NCBI GenBank assembly: GCA_963785755.1
Contig: CAWAXG010000075.1
Span: 124,001 to 188,000 of the forward strand
DNA from: JACCXG01 sp963785755
GTDB taxonomy: Bacteria > Acidobacteriota > Vicinamibacteria > Vicinamibacterales > 2-12-FULL-66-21
Reading direction: 5' to 3'
Length of the DNA: 64,000 bases
Under the pieces are notes generated by a model, which searched no databases, had not been told where the DNA came from, and saw only the letters and a program-made list of their open reading frames with translations. This document shows positions 24,614-34,745 of this stretch, one piece after another. Position numbers and translations under genes: made by a program. How positions within the stretch are numbered: position 1 is the stretch's first letter; each line of letters starts with the position of its first letter.

Positions 24614-25468
24614 TCAAGAAAGAAACGCATCAATATAGGGATCGCGGGCGGCGGCGCGCAGCTCGCCGGCATTGCCCTCGAACGCGATCCCGCCGTCCCG
24701 CAGCATGATGAACTCCGCTTCGTCGGCCTTGTCGGCCGAAGCCTTCTCGAAGTCGATGCCGGTGCCGCGCCGGACCGCGGTGTGTTCGGCGACATAGAAC
24801 GCGTCGCGCAGCTGATGGGTAACCAGGATCGAGCTGACGCCCTCGAGATCGCGAAGCTTGATGATCTCGTCGTCGACGGTGATCGCTGTAATCGGATCGA
24901 GGCCCGTGGTCGGCTCGTCGTAGAGCAGGATGCGCGGCTTCGCGGCCATGGCCCGCGCGATCGCCACTCGCCGACGCTGGCCGCCGGAAAGCTCGGAGGG
25001 CATGCGCTCGATGAACTCGGCCAATCCGATGAACCCCAGTACCTCCTCGACGCGGCGATTCGCCTCATCGCGAGGCCCGTTGAGCTCCTCGTACAACTTG
25101 TAGCCCACGTTCTCGCGAACGGTCAGCGAGTCGAACAGCGCCCCTTCCTGAAAGACCATGCCGAGATCCCCGCGCACCGCCATCATCTCGTCTTCCGACA
25201 TGTTGTCCACCCGCTCGCCATTGACGAAGATCTGGCCGGCGTCCGGCTTCAGCAGGCCGAGGATCAGTCTGAGAATGGTCGACTTCCCGGCGCCGCTGGC
25301 GCCCAGGAAGATCTTGGTATGCCCGGTCTTCAGCGTAAAGCTGACGTCGGTCAGGATGACCTTGTCGTCGAACGAAAGCGACACCCGGTCGAACACGACG
25401 ATCGGCCCGCCAGGGCCGAGCGCTTCGTCGAGCAGCGGATGACGCGGGGCCGGCTGGACGATCGCCAT
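24614..25468 (-). CDS. mlaF: MlaF-type ABC ATPase
   Basis: Cytoplasmic ATPase of the MCE transporter. Walker A is GASGAGKSTILRL, the signature is LSGGQRRRVAIARAM, Walker B is RILLYDEPTTGLDP, and the switch His is in LVTHQLRDA. The YEELN insert and the C-terminal FEGNAGELRAAARDPYI tail are usual in MlaF. The ATG overlaps the mlaE stop by one base (TGATG). It powers lipid movement between inner membrane and periplasmic MCE protein; direction cannot be told from sequence. Confidence 0.93.
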   Translation of the reverse strand: MAIVQPAPRHPLLDEALGPGGPIVVFDRVSLSFDDKVILTDVSFTLKTGHTKIFLGASGAGKSTILRLILGLLKPDAGQIFVNGERVDNMSEDEMMAVRGDLGMVFQEGALFDSLTVRENVGYKLYEELNGPRDEANRRVEEVLGFIGLAEFIERMPSELSGGQRRRVAIARAMAAKPRILLYDEPTTGLDPITAITVDDEIIKLRDLEGVSSILVTHQLRDAFYVAEHTAVRRGTGIDFEKASADKADEAEFIMLRDGGIAFEGNAGELRAAARDPYIDAFLS

Positions 25469-26238
25469 CAGTACATCAACACGATGAGCAGCTGCGTGAC
25501 CAGGTAGTCGACGGCAATGACCGCTACCGAGCTGGCGACCACGGCGTTGGTCGTGGCCCGGCCGACCCCCTGCGTGCCTCCTTTTGTTCGGAGACCGACG
25601 TGGCAGCCGATGCTCACGATGGCAAACCCCAGGAAGAACGGCTTGATCAGTCCCATCCAGACGTCCTGGATGTAGAGCCCCTGCACGACCGAGTTCCAGT
25701 AGACCGATGACGCCACGCGCAGGACCCCCATCGTCACGATCCAGCCGCCCACCATCCCCACGGCGCTGGAGACGACGGTCAGGATCGGGACCATGATCAA
25801 GCCGGCGAGGATTCGCGGCACGACGAGCTTCCGGATCGGATCGGTGCCGAGCGCGCGCAGCGCCGCGATCTGATCGGTCACCATCATCGAGCCCAGCTCC
25901 GCCGCGATGCCCGAGCCGACCCGGCCGGCCACCATCAGGCCGGTCAGCACCGGCCCGAGCTCCTTGACGATCGAGGCGCTGACGAGGCGGCCGACCATCG
26001 ACCGCGCGCCGAACTGATCGAGCGTGAAGCCGGACTGCAGCGCGAGCACCATGCCGGTGAAGGTGCCGGTGAGCAGCACGACGGTCAGCGAGCCGATGCC
26101 GATCGCCTCGAACTGCTGGACGACGTCACGGTAGTAGAACGGGCGCGTGACCACGCCGCGCCCGGTCCGCGAGAGCATGAGGACGTACTCCTGCACCTCG
26201 AGGAGCGCGGCCTTGATCCATTCGACGAGGCCGCCCAC
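25468..26238 (-). CDS. mlaE: MlaE-type ABC permease
   Basis: Inner-membrane permease of the MCE system, 256 residues with about five helices. Family signatures are TGMVLALQSGFTLDQFGA, ELGPVLTGLMVAGRVGSG, AELGSMMVTDQIAALRALGT and the C-terminal GVGRATTNAVVASSVAV. It begins with GTG at 26238, directly after the uvrB TAG, so it is probably co-transcribed with uvrB. Confidence 0.93.
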   Translation of the reverse strand: MGGLVEWIKAALLEVQEYVLMLSRTGRGVVTRPFYYRDVVQQFEAIGIGSLTVVLLTGTFTGMVLALQSGFTLDQFGARSMVGRLVSASIVKELGPVLTGLMVAGRVGSGIAAELGSMMVTDQIAALRALGTDPIRKLVVPRILAGLIMVPILTVVSSAVGMVGGWIVTMGVLRVASSVYWNSVVQGLYIQDVWMGLIKPFFLGFAIVSIGCHVGLRTKGGTQGVGRATTNAVVASSVAVIAVDYLVTQLLIVLMY

Positions 26239-28254
<2,016 letters not shown>

Positions 28255-28328
28255 GTCGATAACGGCGCGCCGTCGCGACGACGCCAATCCATCATCGTAC
28301 CACGGCCGCGCGAAGCGTTAGTGGGCCA

Positions 28329-29255
28329 CTAGTGGGGCGCGCCCGACCCCGGACCGAGCCGTGCGAAATAGCCAGGCCGCGTGCGCAGCTTCGCGCCGCG
28401 TAAATCGGGTCGTTTCAGCTTGATCTCGACCGGACGCCACGAGCCGTCCGCCTTGTCGTCCGAGGAGGTGTAGCCCAGGGTGTAGCGAACCTCGATCTCT
28501 TTCTGGATTTTCGAGTACAGCGCGTCGAGCTCTTTTGGGCTCGTCGGGAAGAACGCCAGGCCGCCGGTCATACCGGAAAAGCGCTGCAGCTCCATCTGCG
28601 CGTTGCTACGGCTCGAGCTCGAATGGCCCTGCAGGTAGCCGAGCGCATACATCGTCACATCGGAGAGCTTGAGCAGCTCGGTGACGTCGCTCGCGGTCAT
28701 CGTGCTGCGCGTGTCGCCGCCATCGGTGTAGACCACGAGAATCTTCTGCCCGTCCTGAGTGGACGCAGTGCGGAGGTACACGCCGAGCGCATCGTAGAAT
28801 GCCGTGTATCCGCCCGGCTTCCGCCTGCGGATGCTCTCAATCAGTCGCGGATAGTCATTCGCGCCGTAACGGGTGACCCGCACCTCGGTATCGAAGTCCA
28901 CGAGCGTGACGTCCTTGGCGTACTCGTTCTGATTGAGGAACTTGATGGCGGCGGTGCGGACGTCGCGGATGTCCGCCTCCATGCTGCCGCTGGCATCGAG
29001 GAGAAAGCCGAGATGCAGGTCCGGCGTCACGCCGGTGTCGGCCGAAGCAAAGAAGCGCACCTCCTGAGGCTTGCCCCGCTCCAGGACCTCGAAGTCCTCC
29101 AGCTTCAACCCGCCAATCGGCGCGCCCTGACGATCGGTGACGACCACGGCAAAGTGGACGAGGTCGATGTCCACGCGTATCGGCCGCTGAGCCGCGACGG
29201 CCGCGACCGCGAGGCTGGCAGCCAGGGACACGGCCGTGGTGGTTGTGCGAATCAA
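28329..29255 (-). CDS. Secreted VWFA protein, Acidobacterial type
   Basis: A 308-residue protein with a signal peptide (VSLAASLAVAAVAAQ), a short beta domain (VDIDLVHFAVVVTDRQGAP...LKLEDFEVLERG) and a von Willebrand A domain with the metal-ion adhesion site DASGSM, followed by VYTDGGDTRSTMT. This is the VWFA-related family abundant in Acidobacteria. Metal-dependent protein binding outside the cytoplasm is expected; the ligand is unknown. The start is TTG at 29255, preceded by a perfect GGAGG five bases upstream. It follows the barrel-protein gene by 29 bp and may be co-transcribed with it. Confidence 0.87.
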   Translation of the reverse strand: MIRTTTTAVSLAASLAVAAVAAQRPIRVDIDLVHFAVVVTDRQGAPIGGLKLEDFEVLERGKPQEVRFFASADTGVTPDLHLGFLLDASGSMEADIRDVRTAAIKFLNQNEYAKDVTLVDFDTEVRVTRYGANDYPRLIESIRRRKPGGYTAFYDALGVYLRTASTQDGQKILVVYTDGGDTRSTMTASDVTELLKLSDVTMYALGYLQGHSSSSRSNAQMELQRFSGMTGGLAFFPTSPKELDALYSKIQKEIEVRYTLGYTSSDDKADGSWRPVEIKLKRPDLRGAKLRTRPGYFARLGPGSGAPH

Positions 29256-29284
29256 GGGAACCTCCGCCTCAGGGACCGCCGAAG

Positions 29285-32020
29285 TCAGAACATCTTATAC
29301 CCGCTGATGCGAATGACCTGAGTGCCTCGACCGCCGTCGTTGTCGATGCCCTGAAAGCCGTATCCCCATTCGATGGCGACGAGCGTGCCGAACGGGGCCG
29401 GGACCTCGGCCGCGGCGCCGATGCCGGTGTAAGGCTCGAAGCCCGGGCCGAAACCCGGGTCGCGCACGTAGGCCGTATCCAGGAAGCCGTCGATGCGAAA
29501 CATGCGGCCCGCCGCCCAGGCCGCCGCCGTGCGCAGCACGCCGCCGCGGTCGTAGCGGATCAGTGCCGAAGGGTAGCCGCGCAGACGGTTGTCGAAGCTT
29601 CCGAACGAATACCTGCTGAATCGATCGAGGTCGTCTCCGCTCATCCAGGCGGCCTCGAGCCGGCCAACCAGACGTGGCGACGCCACGAAGGAGCGCGTCA
29701 GCACCGCCCCGAAGCGCTGGTAGTCGCGATCGCCAGCGTCGTACTCGCCGACGCCTTCTCCCCATTCACGCCAGCCGCCCCTCCGGGCTCCGGACCACCA
29801 GGCCGAAGCGGACCATCCGGTCCACTGTCCCTCGACGGCGAGTCGAATCCCATGCGCTGACTGCGCCGCGGGCACGACGAAGGTCGGCGACGTCGAGCTG
29901 ACACGGTCGTAGGCCGTATAGTCGAACTCGTATCCGGCTCGGGCACTGACGCGCGCCGTCAGCGGCCGCAGCAGCCAGAACGACGCGTGCGCCGGACGCT
30001 GGGAGATGTTGGCGCCGTAGTCTTCACGGCCTTCGACGAACGCCCGGTCGTTGTACGACGACGCGATGCCGAACGCGCGTCCACCCAGCTGCCAGCGCGT
30101 CCCGGCCAGCGACGGTCCTGCCATCGCCAGCTGACCGTAGGTGCCGCCGAAAAACGCATTCATCTGCGTGCCGGTCTTGAACAGGTTGAAATCCACGTAG
30201 CTCAGCCCGGCGAATGGCAGCGGGCGGCTGATGTTCGGATCGATGATCACGCCCACGGCGATCGTGCGAACACGCTGCGACGTGCCGGCAACCACCGGCT
30301 GCACCGACGGCGTCCCCTTCTCGTCGGTCGACCGCTCCCGCCGGAGGTAGCGGAAGCCTTCAGCCGTATCACGCAGCATGATCGACGGAGACGCATACGC
30401 GGCATTCCGGCGCTCCTCGAAGGCCGGCGGATTGATTTCGTGACGATCGATCGTCACCACTCGATGAATCGGCGTGCGGTGACCGGCGCCCTCATAGATC
30501 TGGTGGACTTCTGAGCGAGCCAGGAGCCAGACCCCGGAAGGCTCGCGCCGGAATTCATCGGCCTGCTCCGACGAGACGATCGCTCCGCGCAGCCCGGTCT
30601 GGACGGCCGAGACCTTCACCATGCCGAAGTCGTCCGCGGCGATCCATGCGCGCCCGGCGAACAACGTGCGGCCACGATCGACCGGCTCGAATTTCACGAC
30701 GTAGCACTTCACGCCCGCCACGGCGTCCTCGCCCTGAAGCGAATAGCGATAGACGTCGGACAGCGCTATCGCGAGCGGAGGCGAGGCGACGCGTTCCGGC
30801 TCCAGCAGCGGCAGTTGCGGCACGCCGCTCCCGGGAAAGACGATGCCGTTGATGCGCACGTCACGCTGCTCGATCTCCACGCGATCGGGCGCGGAATAGA
30901 TGACGGCCGCGCTGGTGATGGCCAGCGGCGCAGGAAATCCAGGCGCCTCGAACGTCAGAGTCATGCGCCCGGTGGAAATCTCCCGGTGGACCTGGCGGCG
31001 CTGGCGCGCAGCAGCGGCCTGGTGCCTCGCGATGATCTCGCGCACCGTCAGTGCGCGGGCCCCGACAACCTGAACCCCCTCGGCGTATCGCCCTTCGACG
31101 GCGGGCACCTTGACGATCACCGCGGCGCTCGACAGCGTCTCGCGAGTGGACCCGGGGACGTCCGGCGCAATCACAATGCGGCGCTCGTCACAGCCCCGCA
31201 CGACGGCCACCGTCGCGAGCGACTCCGGATCGAGCAGCGTCGGGACCGGACGGCCGTCGCACCGCACGTCGACCATGCCGCCGGCGATGAGGCCATCCGG
31301 AAGAAGCGGCGCGCTCCGCGCGACGTCGCGAAGAACAGACGACGCCGACACGACATCCTCTGGCAGCGGCACCAGCCATCGATCCAGGCTGCCCTCTGCT
31401 CTGCCGGCCGCGCGGAGTCCAAGCGTGCCGCTCGCGTTGGCGGGCACTGGAAACGGGGGCGGAGTGTCGCCTCGCGGGACGACGTCGAAATCGACGTAAG
31501 CGCCAATATCCCGCCGCCGGAGTGCCTCGAGCGACTCGGGATCCGCATACAGTCCGAGTTGGACCGCCCCGCCGGCGCTCCGCAGCTCCGTCAGATAGGT
31601 CTTCACGCGGAAGGCAAGTTCGTCGCCGCTGGCCTTGTCGCGCGTTAGATCGATCACGATGCGATGCAGGCGTCCGATGGCTTCGAGATCGGCCGCGATT
31701 GGTTCGAATCCGAACACCCACAGGCCCGGGCGCCCGTCATGCTCGCGGATGCGCTCCACCGCGGCCTGCACGACCGTGCTGCCGGGTCCCGTCCGCACCA
31801 GAATCTCGATTCCATTAAGGGTCTCGCCAATCAGCACGGACTGTCCGGGGGAGGCCGCGAGGACGATACAAGCGGCACAGGGAGGGCGGGTTTGCGCGAA
31901 GAGTTCGGTTGACAGCCCCATCCCCTCCCCCATTCCCTCCCCCATTCCCTCAATGAGCAGACCCCCGATGACGCCGGTAAACGTCATCCAAGCACGGGCG
32001 TATAATGAGGGTTTGGGCAT
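29285..32020 (-). CDS. Large outer-membrane beta-barrel protein, unrecognised
   Basis: I do not recognise the family of this 911-residue protein. The N-terminus has a hydrophobic segment, a 12-residue EGMG repeat (24-35) and a probable cleavage site near LFAQ (41-43). Residues about 50-330 look alpha/beta (GLWVFGFEPIAADLEAIGR, LHRIVIDLTRDKASG). The middle (about 345-560) is beta-rich and resembles lipoprotein-carrier folds (RMTLTFEAPG, GVKCYVVKFEP, RAWIAADDFGMVKV). The last about 300 residues alternate aromatic and polar strands and end GYKMF, the terminal Phe of outer-membrane barrels. A surface or export function is inferred. VWFA gene downstream. Confidence 0.7.
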   Translation of the reverse strand: MPKPSLYARAWMTFTGVIGGLLIEGMGEGMGEGMGLSTELFAQTRPPCAACIVLAASPGQSVLIGETLNGIEILVRTGPGSTVVQAAVERIREHDGRPGLWVFGFEPIAADLEAIGRLHRIVIDLTRDKASGDELAFRVKTYLTELRSAGGAVQLGLYADPESLEALRRRDIGAYVDFDVVPRGDTPPPFPVPANASGTLGLRAAGRAEGSLDRWLVPLPEDVVSASSVLRDVARSAPLLPDGLIAGGMVDVRCDGRPVPTLLDPESLATVAVVRGCDERRIVIAPDVPGSTRETLSSAAVIVKVPAVEGRYAEGVQVVGARALTVREIIARHQAAAARQRRQVHREISTGRMTLTFEAPGFPAPLAITSAAVIYSAPDRVEIEQRDVRINGIVFPGSGVPQLPLLEPERVASPPLAIALSDVYRYSLQGEDAVAGVKCYVVKFEPVDRGRTLFAGRAWIAADDFGMVKVSAVQTGLRGAIVSSEQADEFRREPSGVWLLARSEVHQIYEGAGHRTPIHRVVTIDRHEINPPAFEERRNAAYASPSIMLRDTAEGFRYLRRERSTDEKGTPSVQPVVAGTSQRVRTIAVGVIIDPNISRPLPFAGLSYVDFNLFKTGTQMNAFFGGTYGQLAMAGPSLAGTRWQLGGRAFGIASSYNDRAFVEGREDYGANISQRPAHASFWLLRPLTARVSARAGYEFDYTAYDRVSSTSPTFVVPAAQSAHGIRLAVEGQWTGWSASAWWSGARRGGWREWGEGVGEYDAGDRDYQRFGAVLTRSFVASPRLVGRLEAAWMSGDDLDRFSRYSFGSFDNRLRGYPSALIRYDRGGVLRTAAAWAAGRMFRIDGFLDTAYVRDPGFGPGFEPYTGIGAAAEVPAPFGTLVAIEWGYGFQGIDNDGGRGTQVIRISGYKMF
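31917..31952. repeat. Three in-frame 12-bp repeats inside a signal region
   Basis: Three copies of CCCATTCCCTCC (first with one C/T change, last with C/A) lie head to tail. On the minus strand they encode EGMG three times at residues 24-35 of the barrel protein, between its hydrophobic core and the cleavage site. Copy-number change would keep the frame but alter signal-peptide length. Confidence 0.8.
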
Positions 32021-32067
32021 GAACTCCCTGCCGTCGCAAAGGGCAGTCCGGAAGAGGGACGGCTGAC

Positions 32068-33492
32068 GTGCGCGTTTTCGCAGTCTGCCAGAACGAACTG
32101 GTCATCCGCTCGCTGGATGATGTGCTTCAGCCGAGCTTCGAAGTCGATTTCCTGGTCGAGAGCCGGCCAATCGCGCGCCGTCTGCACGAAGCGGGCATTC
32201 GCATCACCGCTGGCGATCCCCGGAGGGTCGACACCTACCTCAAAGCGGACATCTCCCCCAGCACGTGCTTCATCGTCGAAAACAACGGCCGCAAAAGTGT
32301 ACGCAAGATCCTGAGCGCCATCCGGGATGCCGGCGGCACGCTGACCTACGCCCTCCATACCGGTCCACGCAATCCCAAGGCCGCCGACGAGCTCAAGGCG
32401 GAGTTCGCGGACCTGGCGGACATCGAGCTGGCCGAGCTGATACGCCCGACCCTGGTCACCGAGCTCAGCCGCTCGATGACACGCGCGCGTGTGCAGCAGT
32501 ACCAACGCTACTTCGCCGATGCCGATCGCGTGCTCATTCTGCTGCACAACGATCCCGACCCTGACGCGCTGGCCAGCGGTCTGGCCCTGCGCAACCTGCT
32601 CAGGCGCACGAAGACGACCGCGATTATCGGCGCCATGCAGGGGGTGACGCGGCCGGAGAACCTGCGGATGGCCAACATGCTCGACATCCATGTCGAGCCG
32701 ATCACACCGGCGTCGTTCCAGGAATTCGAGCGCATCGCAACCGTGGACGTGCAGCCGCACTACTTCGGCGGTCTGCTGCAGCGCGCGGACCTGGTGATCG
32801 ACCACCATCCCGAACAGCCCGGATACAGCGCCGTCTTCAAGGACATCCGCGCCGACTACGGCTCGACGTCGACGATTCTCACGGAGCACCTGCGCGCGGT
32901 CGACGTGAACATCTCGGAACGGACGGCGACGGCGATGCTCTACGCCATCAAGTCCGACACCCTGTTCTTCGCCCGCCACACCAATCGCGTCGATCTCGAG
33001 GCCTTCACGTTCCTGTATCCGCTCGCCGACGCCGCGCTCATCCGGAAGATGGAAGGGGCGGAAATCACGCTCGAACGCCTGGACTATGTGAACCGCGCGA
33101 GCCAGACCGGGATCATGCGCGAGCAGGTCTTCTGCGCGTTCATCGGCGAGGCGCCGCGCGAGGATTTCATTCCCTATACGGCCGACTTCTTTCTGCAGCT
33201 CGAGGACGTCAAGTGGACGATCGTCGCCGGGGTGGTCGGAGCCTCGCTGATCGTCAGCGTCCGCAACCTCGGCTACTCGCGCAACGCGGGAGAGTTCGTC
33301 AAGCGGTGGTTCGGCGACATCGGCAGCGCCGGCGGGCACCGCGCGATGGCCAAGGCCGTGGTGCCGCTCACTCGATTCCGGGAGAAGTTCGGTCCGCTGG
33401 AGGGCCCGGCCATCAGCGCGCGCATTGCCGAAATGGCCGAACAGTTCCTGCACGAGACGGACAAGAAGCCGCGGGAAGTCATCGCCCGCTGA
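32068..33492 (+). CDS. DHH/DHHA1 phosphoesterase with Rossmann-like N-terminus
   Basis: A 474-residue protein. Residues 1-100 look like a TrkA-N/RCK-type Rossmann domain (MRVFAVCQNELVIRSL, ADISPSTCFIVENNGRKS). The DHH phosphoesterase core follows, with LLHNDPDPDALASG (160-171) and DHH at 245-247 in LVIDHHPEQ, then the DHHA1 domain with GSAGGHRAMA near the end. Relatives hydrolyse c-di-AMP, pAp or short RNAs using Mn ions. The start is GTG 32068 with GAGGGA upstream. No membrane helix. Divergent from the barrel-protein gene. Confidence 0.83.
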   Translation: MRVFAVCQNELVIRSLDDVLQPSFEVDFLVESRPIARRLHEAGIRITAGDPRRVDTYLKADISPSTCFIVENNGRKSVRKILSAIRDAGGTLTYALHTGPRNPKAADELKAEFADLADIELAELIRPTLVTELSRSMTRARVQQYQRYFADADRVLILLHNDPDPDALASGLALRNLLRRTKTTAIIGAMQGVTRPENLRMANMLDIHVEPITPASFQEFERIATVDVQPHYFGGLLQRADLVIDHHPEQPGYSAVFKDIRADYGSTSTILTEHLRAVDVNISERTATAMLYAIKSDTLFFARHTNRVDLEAFTFLYPLADAALIRKMEGAEITLERLDYVNRASQTGIMREQVFCAFIGEAPREDFIPYTADFFLQLEDVKWTIVAGVVGASLIVSVRNLGYSRNAGEFVKRWFGDIGSAGGHRAMAKAVVPLTRFREKFGPLEGPAISARIAEMAEQFLHETDKKPREVIAR

Positions 33493-33498
33493 GCGGCG

Positions 33499-34659
33499 TC
33501 AGCCGAGGGCGCGATCGAGATCCGCGATCAGATCCTCCGAATCCTCCAATCCAATCGACAGACGCGCCATGCTCGGCGTGACGCCGGCCTCGCGCAGTTC
33601 GTCGTCGGAGTGTCCCCACTGTGACGTCAGCACCGGCAGGGAGCACAGGCTCTCGACGCCGCCGAGACTGGCGGCGCGCTGGATGAGGGTCAAGCGGTCG
33701 AAGAACCGCGCGGCGCGATCATAGCCGCCGCCGAGATCGACGCAGACCATCCCGCCAAAGCCGCGCATCTGCCGCCGCGCAATCTCATGATCGGGGTGCT
33801 CCCGGAGACCCGGATAGTAGACCCGCTCCACCCGGCGGTCCTGCGACAGCCAGTCGGCGACCGCCTGCGCATTCGCGTTGTGTCGCTCGACGCGAACGGC
33901 CAGCGTCTTGAGCCCGCGGCCGAGCGCGTAGGCCGCGTACGGATCCAGGATGCTGCCGAACATGCGGCGCACCTTCTCCATGCCGTCGACGAGCGACGCC
34001 GGCCCCATCAGCGCCCCGGCGGTGACATCGCTGTGGCCGTTCAGGTACTTCGTGGCGCTGTGCATCACGACGTCGACGCCGAGCGACAGCGGACTCTGGT
34101 TGATGGGGCTGGCAAAGGTATTGTCGATCACCGAGATCACGCCGCGCGCCCGGCACGCGTCGGCAATCGCCTTCACGTCGACGCAGCGCAACGTCGGATT
34201 GATCGGCGATTCGAACCACAGGACCCGGGTCTTGTCGGCAATGACCTGTTCCGGCTCGCGAAGCTCGTCCACCCGCACGAACCGCGCCGTCACGCCGAGC
34301 TTGGGGAACATGTCGGCGAGCAGGTGCAGCGTGCCGCCGTAGATCGCTGCGCTGCAGACAATCTCATCGCCGGCGTTGACCAACGCGAGGATCGCGGCGG
34401 TCGTCGCCGCCTGCCCGCTCGACATCACGAGCGCGCGCTGGGCGCCTTCCAGCTTCGCCAGCTTCTGTTCGACCGCGTCGACGGTCGGATTGCCGTACCG
34501 CGTGTACAGATACTTGCGATTGCCGCCCTCGTTGTACTCCTTGACCTGCTGGGCGCTGTCGAACACGTAGGTGGTGGTCTCGTAGATCGGAACGGTGAGC
34601 GGCTCGACGTCACCGTACGCGATATCCGGACGCTGAATGGCTTCGGTTGCTGGCTTCAT
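33499..34659 (-). CDS. Trans-sulfuration PLP enzyme (MetB/MetC family)
   Basis: A 386-residue Cys/Met-metabolism PLP enzyme. The cofactor Lys is in HSATKYLNGHSDV; YLYTRYGNPTVDAVE, VMSSGQAATTAAIL and SLGGVESLCSLP are family motifs. Cystathionine gamma-synthase, cystathionine beta/gamma-lyase or methionine gamma-lyase are all possible, and neighbours do not discriminate. ATG 34659 is chosen because the long in-frame extension to 35184 only reads the patatin-like gene in a wrong frame. Confidence 0.9.
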   Translation of the reverse strand: MKPATEAIQRPDIAYGDVEPLTVPIYETTTYVFDSAQQVKEYNEGGNRKYLYTRYGNPTVDAVEQKLAKLEGAQRALVMSSGQAATTAAILALVNAGDEIVCSAAIYGGTLHLLADMFPKLGVTARFVRVDELREPEQVIADKTRVLWFESPINPTLRCVDVKAIADACRARGVISVIDNTFASPINQSPLSLGVDVVMHSATKYLNGHSDVTAGALMGPASLVDGMEKVRRMFGSILDPYAAYALGRGLKTLAVRVERHNANAQAVADWLSQDRRVERVYYPGLREHPDHEIARRQMRGFGGMVCVDLGGGYDRAARFFDRLTLIQRAASLGGVESLCSLPVLTSQWGHSDDELREAGVTPSMARLSIGLEDSEDLIADLDRALG

Positions 34660-34745
34660 CGGATCTCTAATCGTTGTGGAGAGAGGCACGCACGACCAGC
34701 CTGCGCGACGTATCGCTGCCTCTGGCCAGGAGCCCCCGTTCAAGA

